Shown here in pieces: positions 36,394-48,205 of a stretch of DNA of 64,000 nt. The stretch is from Atherinomorus stipes (taxonomy: Eukaryota; Chordata; Actinopteri; Atheriniformes; Atherinidae): positions 868,001-932,000 of the forward strand of contig JALJCO010001098.1 in assembly GCA_023101725.1 (NCBI GenBank), given 5' to 3'. A program made the position numbers and the translations under genes. The notes below the pieces were generated by a model, which was not told the DNA's origin, did no database searches, and saw only the letters and a list, made by a program, of their open reading frames with translations. Position 1 is the first letter of the stretch, and each line of letters opens with the position of its first letter.

Positions 36394-38411
36394 TACATAC
36401 ACATATATATACATACATATATCAAAAATCACCTAAAAACGTACAGACATTTCATCCAGTGCATCCTCAGCCTGGAAGCGTAACGGGAACAACTCTCAGA
36501 AGGATCCGAGAGAGCTACAATGGTTGTATTCACGGACACATCCAGGCGTTGCATAAACTTAGAAATAGTTCCTCACAAGTGCTTTGAATGTGCTAACTCC
36601 AGCAGACACAAACATCAGGCTAGCGCTCCCTCCTCTGGGGATCTTAAGCACTATCCTCATGGCATCATTATATGCAACTTGCAACTTTCTCATTGGAGAT
36701 TTTTTATAAGATGACCACAAATGGGCCATGTACAGTGGTGTACAATACGCCTTAAAAAGCGACACCTTAACATCAACTGAACAAAAACTAAACTTGCGTG
36801 CAATAGTATTTGCCTGTGAATATAACTTACAACATTGTCTGTATATATCATCATCACTCATGTCATCCTTTAGAGAATGACCAAGGTATTTTATTTGTTG
36901 GCAGACCTCAAGTCCTGCATTAGAAAGCTTAAAATCTGGGAATTTCAGCCACTTATCCTGTTTGGTTCTGCATATTAACACAGCACTCTTACTGGCATTA
37001 TACTTTATGTCAAATTGCAAACCATATTCTGTACATATATGAAGAAGTTGCTGCAGCCCAGCACAACTTGGACTGAAAATGACAAGATCATCTGCATACA
37101 TCAGATGGTTCACCAACAGTCCCCCAACCAGACAGCCAGTTTTACAAGCGTTTAGACGCATAGACAGCTCATTTACATAGAGATTAAATAAAACAGGTGA
37201 CAAGATCCCACCCTGCCTGACGCAGTTTGACACTCTAAAAGGGGTAGCTATACTACCCCCCCCCCCCCCCCATTTCACATGCATTTTCTGGTGTGCATAC
37301 CAGTAGGCAAGAACCCTCACAATGTACCCAGGCACTCCCTTTTGTTTTAGCTTAATAAATAGCTTTTTATGATTTACTCGATCAAAAGCTTTAGAAGCAT
37401 CAATGAAACACATAAGTACAGATGAGTTTTTAGCCTTATATAGATTCACTATTTCTTTGAGAGCATACACACACATGTCAGAGCCATGCTTTGATTTAAA
37501 ACCAAACTGATTATCAAGAGAAGTGACATACTCACTAACTCTATCAAGCAGGATTCTTTCAATGACCTTGGATATGACACTAGCTAATGCTATGGGTCTA
37601 TAATTATCCATGGAACTAACTTTTCCAGCTTTATTTTTTAAAATTGGAACAAGCAAGATGGACATCATTGAGTCTGGTATCACACCATGGATCATACAAC
37701 CAGTGAAGATGAGCGATAAAAGAGGAGCAAGCCGTGGACTAGCGTATTTTAGATGCTCTGCAGTGATTAAATCCATGCCGCAAGCTTTGTTATAGGCAAT
37801 TTTTGTATCGCCTCATATACTTGTTGTGTCTTGATATGTATTTGTTCATCACTCAGAACAAACTCTTCCTCATATACATCATCTTTCATACAATTAAACA
37901 GGGAACTATAATGCTGTTTCCATAAAGCTGCAATATTATCTTCTCCAGAGATTCCTTCAACAGTACATGGTAGAGAAGGCCGACTACAATTAATGGCTCT
38001 TACTTCTTTCCAAAAATCTGAGATATTGTTACACATCATCTTGCTGGCCATGGCATCAGCTCTCATAACCTGCTCATTTTTAGATATAAATTGTACGGCA
38101 TATTTTAACCTGGCATTGGTAAGTTTTTTATGCTCAAGCTCTCGGCCTTGCCTCGGTCGTCCAGCCAAGACCCAGAGTCTGTAAGCTTCCCGAGCATCAG
38201 CATGATACAGAGCTACGTGTTCATTCCAACCAGGTTTAATTTTGTTCTTCCTAATACATTTACGTTTGTGAAGAGGTTTTCCACCAACAAACAGAGCAGA
38301 CACTACCTCCTCATACATGGAGCAGAGGTCACTTTTGTGTTCCTTTGACTGACAGTTGACATCCTGACACAAAATGGCTTCTCTAGGCAAATTAACATTA
38401 CTAAAATACAT
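36240..38411 (-). mobile_element. non-LTR retrotransposon (Jockey/CR1-group-like), 5'-truncated
   Basis: Minus-strand reverse transcriptase. Frame 38411-37767 covers the pre-RT region (WNEHVALYHADAREAYRLW, FWKEVRAI). After a one-base frameshift near 37785, frame 37776-36559 carries the RT: MDNYRPIALASVISKVIER, FIDASKAFDRVNH, VRQGGILSPVLFNLYVNEL and the catalytic LMYADDLVIF. The endonuclease domain is missing. A C-run at about 37257-37271 gives a Gly stretch inside the RT frame. The 3' end is followed by (AT)n/(AC)n at 36355-36425. The clade is not certain. Confidence 0.85.
36355..36425. repeat. (AT)n/(AC)n/(ATAC)n microsatellite
   Basis: Dinucleotide and tetranucleotide repeats at the 3' side of the minus-strand LINE. 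Confidence 0.9.
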
Positions 38412-38574
38412 TACTTAAATATTTATCTGTGCGATGACGCTATAGCGACGCAGTATCTGTGAGACGGTAGGCGACTCAAACCAGGCGAGTTAAGAAATGT
38501 ATCGCTTCAACTTCAACTTATTAATATTTGCCAATATAATAAATAATCATTAAAACAAATAATCAAAAAAAAAA
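38412..38574. other. junction between two LINEs
   Basis: Short AT-rich stretch ending in a 12-A run at about 38564-38576 just before the L1-like ORF1 frame begins. Confidence 0.4.
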
Positions 38575-39461
38575 AATCAGTATAGTGAAGGGTACAACCT
38601 GGAGGGAAGCGGGGAAGATTCGATCAGCCCGGCGGATTACATTGATCTTCTGTACCACGAACAGCAGGCCATGAAAAAAGGTTTAAAAAAACCGAAGTCA
38701 GCGTCCACTCCGGAGAAAAAAAAGCAAGAGAGCTCGGGTAGAGATTCCTCTGGTGCGACGTCTTCATCAGAAAACTCGGTGGACATCCTTCTCTCCATAG
38801 AGAGGAAAGTAGACAGCTTTGACGCCCGTTTGAACCTGGTGGAGGTTCTCCATAAAGAATTCCAGGCGCTCCGGGAATCATTGGAGTTCAGCCAGAAGCA
38901 GGTGGAAACACTAGCGGCCGCAAACGCCGACCTACAAGACACGGTTAAGTCCCTCACTGAGGGAATAAACCGGCTGTCAGGAGAAAATAAAAAGATGAGG
39001 GAGTCAGAAATCGATCTGCAGGCTCGGAGCATGAGAGATAATCTGGTATTTGCAGGGATCCCAGAGCAGGCAAACGAGAACCCCGAGGAAACAATAAAAA
39101 CCTTCATCCATAAACAACTAAAACTCCCCTCCGATACAGTCAATGGTATCGGCTTCCATCGCGTCCACCGCATGGGAAGTAAAATGCCGGATTCACGCAG
39201 ACCAAGACCGATTGTTGCTAAGTTTGTTCACTTTAAACAAAAAGAGCTAGTAGGCTAAAGAAGCAGGGCCGCGAGCTGAAAGGGACCAACTTTGGAGTAA
39301 ACGACCAGTATCCTACAGAAATCCTGGACCGGCGTAAAGTCCTGTTTCCTATCAGGAAAAAAAAGCCATTACGGAGGGATCCCGAGCTGTCATCGCGGTG
39401 GATAAATTATTTATTAACGGACATCTTTATCGGGACTCAAACATCACCCCGTGGCTCTTCT
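38575..39461 (+). pseudogene. L1-like ORF1p, frameshifted, 5'-open
   Basis: The frame is open upstream of the first Met (38671), so the N-terminus is truncated (it reads SISPADYIDLLYHEQQA before it). A coiled coil (LNLVEVLHKEFQALRESLEF...) and the RNA-binding core typical of L1 ORF1 (ARSMRDNLVFAGIPE) follow. A frameshift near 39250 moves the C-terminal domain (RELKGTNFGVNDQYPTEIL, FINGHLYRDSNITPW) into another frame, ending near 39461. Known role: RNA chaperone that coats the element RNA. Confidence 0.85.
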
Positions 39462-39823
39462 GATGTCAGGTACAGTTCAGTTTCATATCCTCCTTACTCT
39501 GATTAGATGAATTATTATCTGTTATGATCATAATTTCTAATCTCACTACCGTTTCGACTTCACGGCTCACAACACGGATGCACTTTTTAAACCTCTGGTC
39601 TTTGGTCACACTTTTTCTTTTTCACTTTTCATTCCTTTCCTCCCCTCTCTCTTTTCCTCTCACTCTCACACTGTGAACTGTCATTTCACTCGCGACTTTA
39701 CAAACGTGAACACTACGGGTGTAGAAACTCCAGCACACGCAGCGCGAGGACTGCGGTAAAGTTGGTTTGTTGTTGGATGTTGGCTTGACATTCGGTAGGG
39801 ACCGTCTGCCAATTACCTGAAAA

Positions 39824-41885
39824 GTATGCATTTATTACCTACAAATATTCACCAAAAATCAACCAAATTACTTTTTACCATTCTGCTTGCTGTAGTACAT
39901 CATATTTATTATCCCCTATCTACTACAGGTGAGATTTTTCTGATAAAGTATTTCTTATGCCCATAGTATGCATTTATTACCTACAAATATTCACTAAAAA
40001 TCAACCAAATTACTTTTTACCATTCTGCTTGCTGTAGTACATCATATTTATTATCTCCTATCTACTACAGGTGAGATTTTTCTGATGAAGTATTTCATAT
40101 GCCCATAGTATGCATTTATTTCCCGAAAATATTCACTAAAAATCAACCAAATTACTTTTTACCATTCTGCTTGCTGTAGTACATCATATTTATTATCTCC
40201 TATCTACTACAGGTGAGATTTTTCTGATAAAGTATTTCATATGGCCATAGTATGCATTTATTACCTACAAATATTCACTAAAAATCAACCAAATTACTTT
40301 TTACCATTCTGCTTGCTGTAGTACATCATATTTATTATCTCCTATCTACTACAGGTGAGATTATTCTGATAAAGTATTTCATATGCCCATAGTATGCAGT
40401 TATTTCCTACAAATATTCACTAAAAATCAACCAAATTACTTTTTTACCATACTGCTTGCTGTAGTACATCATATTTATTATCTCCTATCTACTACAGGTG
40501 AGATTTTTCTGATAAAGTATTTCATATGCCCATAGTATGCATTTATTACCTACAAATATTCACTAAAAATCAACCAAATTACTTTTTACCATTCTGCTTG
40601 CTGTAGTACATCATATTTATTATCTCCTATCTACTACAGGTGAGATTATTCTGATAAAGTATTTCATATGCCCATAGTATGCAGTTATTACCTACAAATA
40701 TTCACTAAAAATCAACCAAATTACTTTTTTTTACCATACTGCTTGCTGTAGTACATCATATTTATTATCTCATATCTACTACAGGTGAGATTTTTCTGAT
40801 AAAGTATTTCATATGGCCATAGTATGCATTTATTACCTACAAATATTCACTAAAAATCAACCAAATTACTTTTTACCATTCTGCTTGCTGTAGTACATCA
40901 TATTTATTATCTCCTATCTACTACAGGTGAGATTTTTCTGATAAAGTCTTTTATATGCCCATAGTATGTAGTTATTACCTACAAATATTCACTAAAAATC
41001 AACCAAATTACTTTTTACCATTCTGCTTGCTGTAGTACATCATATTTATTATCTCCTATCTACTACAGGTGAGATTTTTCTGATAAAGTATTTCATATGC
41101 CCATAGTATGCATTTATTACCCGAAAATATTCACTAAAAATCAACCAAATTACTTTTTACCATTCTGCTTGCTGTAGTACATCATATTTATTATCTCCTA
41201 TCTACTACAGGTGAGTGTTGTCTGATAAAGTCTTTTATATGCCCATAGTATGCATTTATTACCCGTAAATATTCACTAAAAATCAACCAAATTACTTTTT
41301 ACCATTCTGCTTGCTGTAGTACATCATATTTATTATCTCCTATCTACTACAGGTGAGATTTTTCTGATAAAGTATTTCATATGCCCATAGTATGCATTTA
41401 TTACCCGAAAATATTCACTAAAAATCAACCAAATTACTTTTTACCATTCTGCTTGCTGTAGTACATCATATTTATTATCTCCTATCTACTACAGGTGAGA
41501 TTTTTCTGATAAAGTATTTCATATGCCCATAGTATGCATTTATTACCCGTAAATATTCACTAAAAATCAACCAAATTACTTTTTACCATTCTGCTTGCTG
41601 TAGTACATCCTATTTATTATCTCCTATCTACTACAGGTGAGATTATTCTAATAAAGTATTTTCATATGCCCATAGTATGCATTTATTACTTAAAAATATT
41701 CACTAAAAATCAACCAAATTACTTTTTACCATTCTGCTTGCTGTAGTACATCATATTTATTATCTCCTATCTACTACAGGTGAGTGTTGTCTGATAAAGT
41801 CTTTTATATGCCCATAGTATGCATTTATTACCTACAAATATTCACTAAAAATCAACCAAATTACTGTTTACCATTCTGCTGTACT
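39824..41885 (+). repeat. 142-bp satellite array, forward arm
   Basis: About 14 units; landmark ctactacaggtgag occurs near 39928, 40070, 40212, 40354 and onward at about 142-bp steps to 41778. Units differ by a few substitutions and 1-3-bp indels, so homogenisation is recent or continuing. Confidence 0.95.
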
Positions 41886-41889
41886 GCAT

Positions 41890-43500
41890 TCTGATGTACT
41901 ACAGCAAGCAGAATGGTAAAAAGTAATTTGGTTGATTTTTAGTGAATATTTACGGGTAATAAATGCATACTATGGGCATATAAAAGACTTTATCAGACAA
42001 CACTCACCTGTAGTAGATAGGAGATAATAAATATGATGTACTACAGCAAGCAGAATGGTAAAAAGTAATTTGGTTGATTTTTAGTGAATATTTACGGGTA
42101 ATACATGCATACTATGGGCATATAAAAGACTTTATCAGAAAAATCTCACCTGTAGTAGATAGGAGATAATAAATATGATGTACTACAGCAAGCAGAATGG
42201 TAAAAAGTAATTTGGTTGATTTTTGGTGAATATTTCCAGGTAATACATGCATACTATAGGCATATGAAATACTTTATCAGAAAAATCTCACCTGTAGTAC
42301 ATAGGAGATAATAAATATGATGTACTACAGCAAGCAGAATGGTAAAAAGTAATTTGGTTGATTTTTAGTGAATATTTACGGGTAATACATGCATACTATG
42401 GGCATATAAAAGACTTTATCAGAAAAATCTCACCTGTAGTACATAGGAGATAATAAATATGATGTACTACAGCAAGCAGAATGGTAAAAAGTAATTTGGT
42501 TGATTTTTAGTGAATATTTACGGGTAATAAATGCATACTATGGGCATATAAAAGACTTTATCAGAAAAATCTCACGTGTAGTAGATAGGAGATAATAAAT
42601 ATGATGTACTACAGCAAGCAGAATGGTAAAAAGTAATTTGGTTGATTTTTAGTGAATATTTGTAGGTAATAAATGCATACTATGGGCATATGAAATACTT
42701 TATCAGAAAAATCTCACCTGTAGTAGAAAGGAGATAATAAATATGATGTACTACAGCAAGCAGAATGGTAAAAAGTAATTTGGTTGATTTTTAGTGAATA
42801 TTTACGGGTAATAAATGCATACTATGGGCATATAAAAGACTTTATCAGAAAAATCTCACGTGTAGTAGATAGGAGATAATAAATATGATGTACTACAGCA
42901 AGCAGAATGGTAAAAAGTAATTTGGTTGATTTTTAGTGAATATTTGTAGGTAATAACTACATACTATGGGCATATAAAAGACTTTATCAGAAAAATCTCA
43001 CCTGTAGTAGATAGGAGATAATAAATATGATGTACTACAGCAAGCAGAATGGTAAAAAGTAATTTGGTTGATTTTTAGTGAATATTTTAGGGAAATAAAT
43101 GCATACTATGGGCATATGAAATACTTTATCAGAATAATCTCACCTGTAGTAGATAGGAGATAATAAATATGATGTACTACAGCAAGCAGAATGGTAAAAA
43201 GTAATTTGGTTGATTTTTAGTGAATATTTGTAGGTAATAAATGCATACTATGGGCATATGAAATACTTTATCAGAATAATCTCACCTGTAGTAGATAGGA
43301 GATAATAAATATGATGTACTACAGCAAGCAGAATGGTAAAAAAGTAATTTGGTTGATTTTTGGTGAATATTTCCGGGTAATAAATGCATACTATGGCCAT
43401 ATGAAATACTTTATCAGAAAAATCTCACCTGTAGTACATAGGAGATAATAAATATGATGTACTGCAGCAAGCAGAATGGTAAAAAGTAATTTGGTTGAAT
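41890..43500 (-). repeat. 142-bp satellite array, reverse arm
   Basis: About 11 units of the complement; landmark ctcacctgtag (or ctcacgtgtag in two units) near 42004, 42147, 42288 and onward to 43424. Sub-variants match those of the forward arm (for example catataaaagac versus catatgaaatac forms). Confidence 0.95.
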
Positions 43501-43970
43501 CTTGACAAACATTTTTCATGACTTCATTCATACTGAAACGTGTAATTTACAGACGGTCCCTAAGTTGACTGCGGAGAGTGACGGTAAATTCACAATGTAG
43601 AGTCCCTTTTTTTCTGGTAAAACTTGAAATTGTGAGGATTATCTCTTGTAATCTGCTACTTTATCAACGTATGATTATGTGTCTGTAGGCTCCAGTGTTT
43701 GATTGTGTTGGTAGTGTGGTGGTCTGTGATTAATACCACAAATAAAAACGAATGTCAAACCAATATCGAATATTCAACCAACTTCACCCCAGTAGCGCGA
43801 GGCACACATGGAGGCGCACGCACACACACACAGCAGGAAGAAACAGCGCCATGCACACACAGACAGACTGGTTCAGCCTGCAGCTTACTATTCATACTTA
43901 CGGCAGAAATACGCACACAGATGCACGGCTTTATTAATATGCATGTAGCACTCATTTCAGCATTGGTTGA

Positions 43971-46900
43971 ATGAAAATAGTCACCTGGAATGTGCGCGGA
44001 GCTCGCACAGGGGATAAGAGATTAAAAATTTTCAACCGGCTAAAAGATCTTCAGGCAGACATTGTCTTACTTCAGGAAACACATTTATCAAATTCCTCCG
44101 TCGATCTCCTTCAGACAAGACAGTTTCCACACGTGTATTCAGCTGGTTATAATTCTAGACAGAGAGGTGTAGCAATTCTGATTAATAGCAGGTTAAAATT
44201 TGACATTGATGATGTAATCAGAGATCCAGAAGGCAGATTTATAATAGTCACATTAACTGTTCAGAATCTTAAGGTATGCATTGCAAATATATATGGACCA
44301 AACGTAGATGATCCATTATTCTTTGACTCATTTTTCTCTGCTTTGCATAACTACTCTGATAGGGCGGTATTATTGGGCGGAGACTTCAACATGGTATGTG
44401 ATCCAGGTATGGACTAGGGATGGGCTATACTGAAATTTTTCATGTCGATACGATACCAGTAGTTTATGGCACTTTTTCAGCGATACCGATATCGATACCG
44501 AACTTTTTGTCCTTTAAAAGAAAATCACATGATTGTTCATTTTGCTTTAATACCTTGACTGCAAGGGCAATATTAGATATAAGTCAAATCTGAGAACAGA
44601 AGTTCTGGAAAGAAACACTTTTAAAACAATGATAAATTATAGTAATGATGAAATTAAACAAAAATAGATTAAAAACGTCTTTCAGTTATCATATAACATA
44701 ATATATACTAATTAAAATAATCAAATTTATTAAGTGGAAAATGTTAAAATAGAAAATATAATAGTTATATTACAAATTTACCAAAATAAAATGTACAATA
44801 ACCTGCATTAAACCATGAAAGACAACAAAACATCATCATCATCATCACAAACAGTTGCAACATTATCAAGATATCCGATAGGCTACCAAAATAGGGAAGC
44901 TAGAATTTGGCTGCTTTTATCATTTCATTGCCTAAAACTCTCAGAAGTATAAACAAATTGCATGTTTCGTATCTGTACATTGGTATTGCGATACTCAAAA
45001 AGTATCGATTCCGATATTTTGGCTGGCTGGTATCGAAGTATCGACTCCAAGGTATCGATATGCCCATCCCTAGTATGGACAGGCTCAGTACAGCAGGACA
45101 TAACAAAATATGGCATTCATCAGATATCGTTAAGCAGTACATGAAGGATTTCGGCCTTTGTGATGCATGGCGATCTCATCACCCCACCATGAGACAATAT
45201 ACCTTCTTCTCCTCAGTTCACCATTCCTACTCTAGATTAGATTACTTCTTAACCAGCAGCTCACTGATGAGTGAAATCTCAGAAATAGAAATCCACCCAA
45301 TAACCATCAGTGATCACGCACCAGTATCATTAACTCTGAGAAATAAAACTATTAAACCAGCAACTAGGAGTTGGAGATTTAATACATCATTACTGAAAGA
45401 TCCTGAGTTTATCAGCTATTTTAAAAGAGAGTGGTCCATTTATCTAGAGAACAACGATGTACCAGAAACTCCAGCATGTGTCCTTTGGGAAGCAGGTAAA
45501 GCAGTAATGCGAGGGAAAATAATTTCCTTCTCTTCCCATAAAAAAAAAAAGGAAGCTGCAAGAATCTCAGAATTAGAAGTTAGAATTAAATCCCTAGAAG
45601 ACGCCTACCAGGTCTCTCCGGAGGAACACATGCTGAATGATATAAGGAAATTCAAGCTCGAGTTAAACAAAATAATAGACCAAAAAACACAATTCTTAGT
45701 TCAAAGACTTCGTTTAGAAAACTTCGACCATGGTAACAAGTCTGGCAAGCTTCTAGCTAATCAGTTAAAAATAAATAAGGAAAAAGCAACAATCTCCTCC
45801 GTTAAAGACTCAGAAGGAAGTGTCAGCCATGATCCTGACCAGATAAATAACATTTTTAGAAACTTCTACAGAACACTATATAAATCACAAATAAACCCCA
45901 CAGATGATGATATTAATCAATTTCTTAATAGTATCATTCTTCCAAAACTACAACAGGAAAATATTACGGTTTTAGATTCACCCCTCTCAATAAGTGAATT
46001 ACATGACGCTCTGCAACATATGCCCAATAATAAAGCCCCAGGCCCAGATGGATATCCGGTCGAATTTTACAAAGAGTTCTGGACAATTCTGGCTCCCACT
46101 TTTTATAAAATGATACTAGAAATAAAAGAGAAACAGAAAATACCACCAAATATGAATTCAGCAAATATCACCGTATTATTAAAACCAGGTAAAGACCCGA
46201 CACTTCCAGCTAGTTATCGGCCAATCTCATTAATAAATGTAGATCTTAAGATAATCAGCAAAGCACTCGCTAAAAGGATAGAAAAAATAACTCCTCTGAT
46301 AATACATCCTGATCAAACTGGTTTTATTAAAGGTCGACATTCTTCTACTAACACACGCAGGCTGATTAATCTAATAGACTATGCTACCATTCATAATCTG
46401 GAATCCACTATCATCTCGTTAGATGCAGAAAAAGCCTTCGATCGTGTTAACTGGAAATTCCTGTTTGCAACATTAAATAAATTTGGTTTTGGTCCTTATT
46501 TCATAGACTGGATAAAAATACTTTATAACAACCCTAATGCATGTGTGAGGACCAATGACCAAACCTCTCCAAGTTTCTGTTTACAGCGAGGCACCAGGCA
46601 GGGCTGCCCGCTCTCCCCTTCACTTTTTGCCATTTTCATTGAACCACTAGCAGCCGCTATAAGACAGGACAGAGATATTAAAGGGATCCCCGGCAAAAAT
46701 CTAGAACATAAAATAAGTCTTTATGCAGACGACGTACTGCTTTTCCTCCAGAACTCATCAACATCTCTCTCCCAGACAATCACATTGATCAATAAATTTT
46801 CAATGATATCTGAGTACTCTATTAACTGGACCAAGACTACAGCTTTATCTGTTAATTGTACTTTACAAAACATCCCTAACACCACAATACAGTCTGGTAA

Positions 46901-48205
46901 TATCAGATATTTAGGAATAAATATTTCTCCACAACTTTCAGAGTTAATAAAGTTAAATTATGTCCAGCTATTAAAGTCAATAGAGGAAGATCTCACACGA
47001 TGGAAGCACTTACCCATATCACTCATGGGGAGAGTTGCTACCATCAAAATGATGGTTCTACCGAAAATTAACTACTTGTTCTCAATGATACCCACCAAAC
47101 CTTCCTCCAGTTGGTTTAAGTCACTGGACTCTCACGTTTCCAAATTTCTTTGGAAAAACAAGCCATCACGTATCAGTTTAAAAACCTTACAACAGGTAAA
47201 AGACCGGGGAGGGTTAGACTCACCCAATTTCAATTATTATTTCCTAGCAAATAAGCTACAATTTATTTCCAAATGGCTGAAACCTACCCATCTAGATGAA
47301 CCGTGGCTAGACACAGAACAAGCATTATGTGAGGATCTGGATGTCTCTGATTTGCCGTTCATCAGTTCAGCAGTCAGATCTCATAAATGCTTTAAAAGTA
47401 TCAACATCTGCTCTACTCTGAAAGCATGGTGGGAATTCCTGAAATTAACCGAGTCTTCTATTATTCCATGTAAACTCACACCCATCTGGAATAACCTGGA
47501 TATTCTATAAAACAAGAAAATGATTAATTTTGTGCATTGGAAGGATAAAGGAGTAAAACAATTACAACATATCATTGAAATGGAAAATTCCTGTCATTTA
47601 ATACACTTACCTTACAATATGGGATCAGTAGTACTAAATTCTTAGAATACCATCAACTTAAATCTATATTAAGCAAAAAATATACCTCTAACCAACTGAT
47701 CTTGCAGACTCCGGTCAGGGTAGCAGAATTCCTGAATCTCTCTATCCCCAAACTACTGTCGAAAATATATTATTATTAAAACTGGATGATTCAATTTCCC
47801 TTCCAACTTCGAAGTGGGAGGCTGACTTGTCCAGAACCCTTAACCAAAACACATGGACACAGATATGTTTAAACACGTTCCTAATGACTAAAACATCAAA
47901 TATGCAGTTGATACAATTCAAGGTTTTACACAGAGTACATTACACAGGACAGAGGATGTTCAAGATGGGTTTGTCACCTTCAAATATTTGTTTGCACTGC
48001 AATGAGAATACAACAGACAATTATCTTCACGCCTTGTTGTCTTGTCCACCTGTCCAGAGGTTTTGGCTTCAGGTATGTGATGACCTGTCAACGTGGCTCA
48101 GGTGTAACTTTCCTGCAAGCCCCACACTGTGTTTACTGGGGGACTTGGATGAGATCAACACGGTAACCGCTCTTGGCTTCCGTACATTCTTTCATACAAT
48201 AGTAA
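43971..48205 (+). pseudogene. L1-like ORF2p (endonuclease + reverse transcriptase), disrupted
   Basis: Starts MKIVTWNVRGARTGDKR; the APE-type endonuclease has LLQETHLS and LLGGDFNMV. At 44414 the frame is broken by a hAT insertion; after the second target-duplication copy (45080) it resumes in phase (GMD|RLSTAG). The RT has KAPGPDGYPVEFYK, YRPISLINVDLKIISK, ISLDAEKAFDRVNW, RGTRQGCPLSPSLFAIFIEPL and the catalytic SLYADDVLLF. The frame stops at 47510; the rest, including the CLHCNENTTDNYLHALLSCP zinc-knuckle region (about 47990-48050), is frameshifted. Before the hAT insertion this reading frame was open for roughly 957 codons. Confidence 0.9.
44415..45072. mobile_element. non-autonomous hAT element inside LINE ORF2
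   Basis: Ends are tagggatgggctatactg and cgatatgcccatcccta. Perfect 8-bp target duplication gtatggac at 44407-44414 and 45073-45080. No transposase. Open frames reading out of it into the LINE are accidental. Confidence 0.92.

Larger units (their letters stand above)
39798..43566. mobile_element. TIR element made of an inverted pair of 142-bp tandem arrays
   Basis: Terminal inverted repeats: tagggaccgtctgccaattac at the left and gtaatttacagacggtccct at the right (19 of 21 match). TA at each outer edge could be a 2-bp target duplication. The inside is almost entirely tandem copies of a 142-bp unit: about 14 in one orientation (39824 to about 41885), a switch near 41890, then about 11 in reverse to about 43500. 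The right end has about 65 bp of unique sequence. No protein frame. The same terminus, alone, occurs at 49946. Superfamily not recognised. Confidence 0.85.
38575..48205 (+). mobile_element. L1-like LINE (A), interrupted by two transposons and cut at the 3' end
   Basis: Order on the plus strand: ORF1 (38575-39461), inter-ORF spacer holding a 3.8-kb inverted-array transposon (39798-43566), ORF2 endonuclease (43971-44414), a hAT insertion (44415-45072), then ORF2 RT and C-terminus to about 48205. There it joins the class I duplication block without a LINE 3' UTR or polyA tail. Confidence 0.85.

Noticed and set aside
38637..39173. 178-aa minus-strand open frame
   Set aside because: Antisense shadow of the L1-like ORF1, which has clear coiled-coil and RNA-binding sequence.
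39824..43500. Regular repeats suggesting a CRISPR array
   Set aside because: Units of about 142 bp are tandem with no spacers, occur in both orientations and lie in a vertebrate genome; this is a satellite.
44907..45080. Apparent N-terminal extension of the 867-aa open frame starting MAAFIISLPKTLRSINKLH
   Set aside because: The first 58 codons are hAT element sequence and its target duplication; the real LINE frame enters from 43971-44414.
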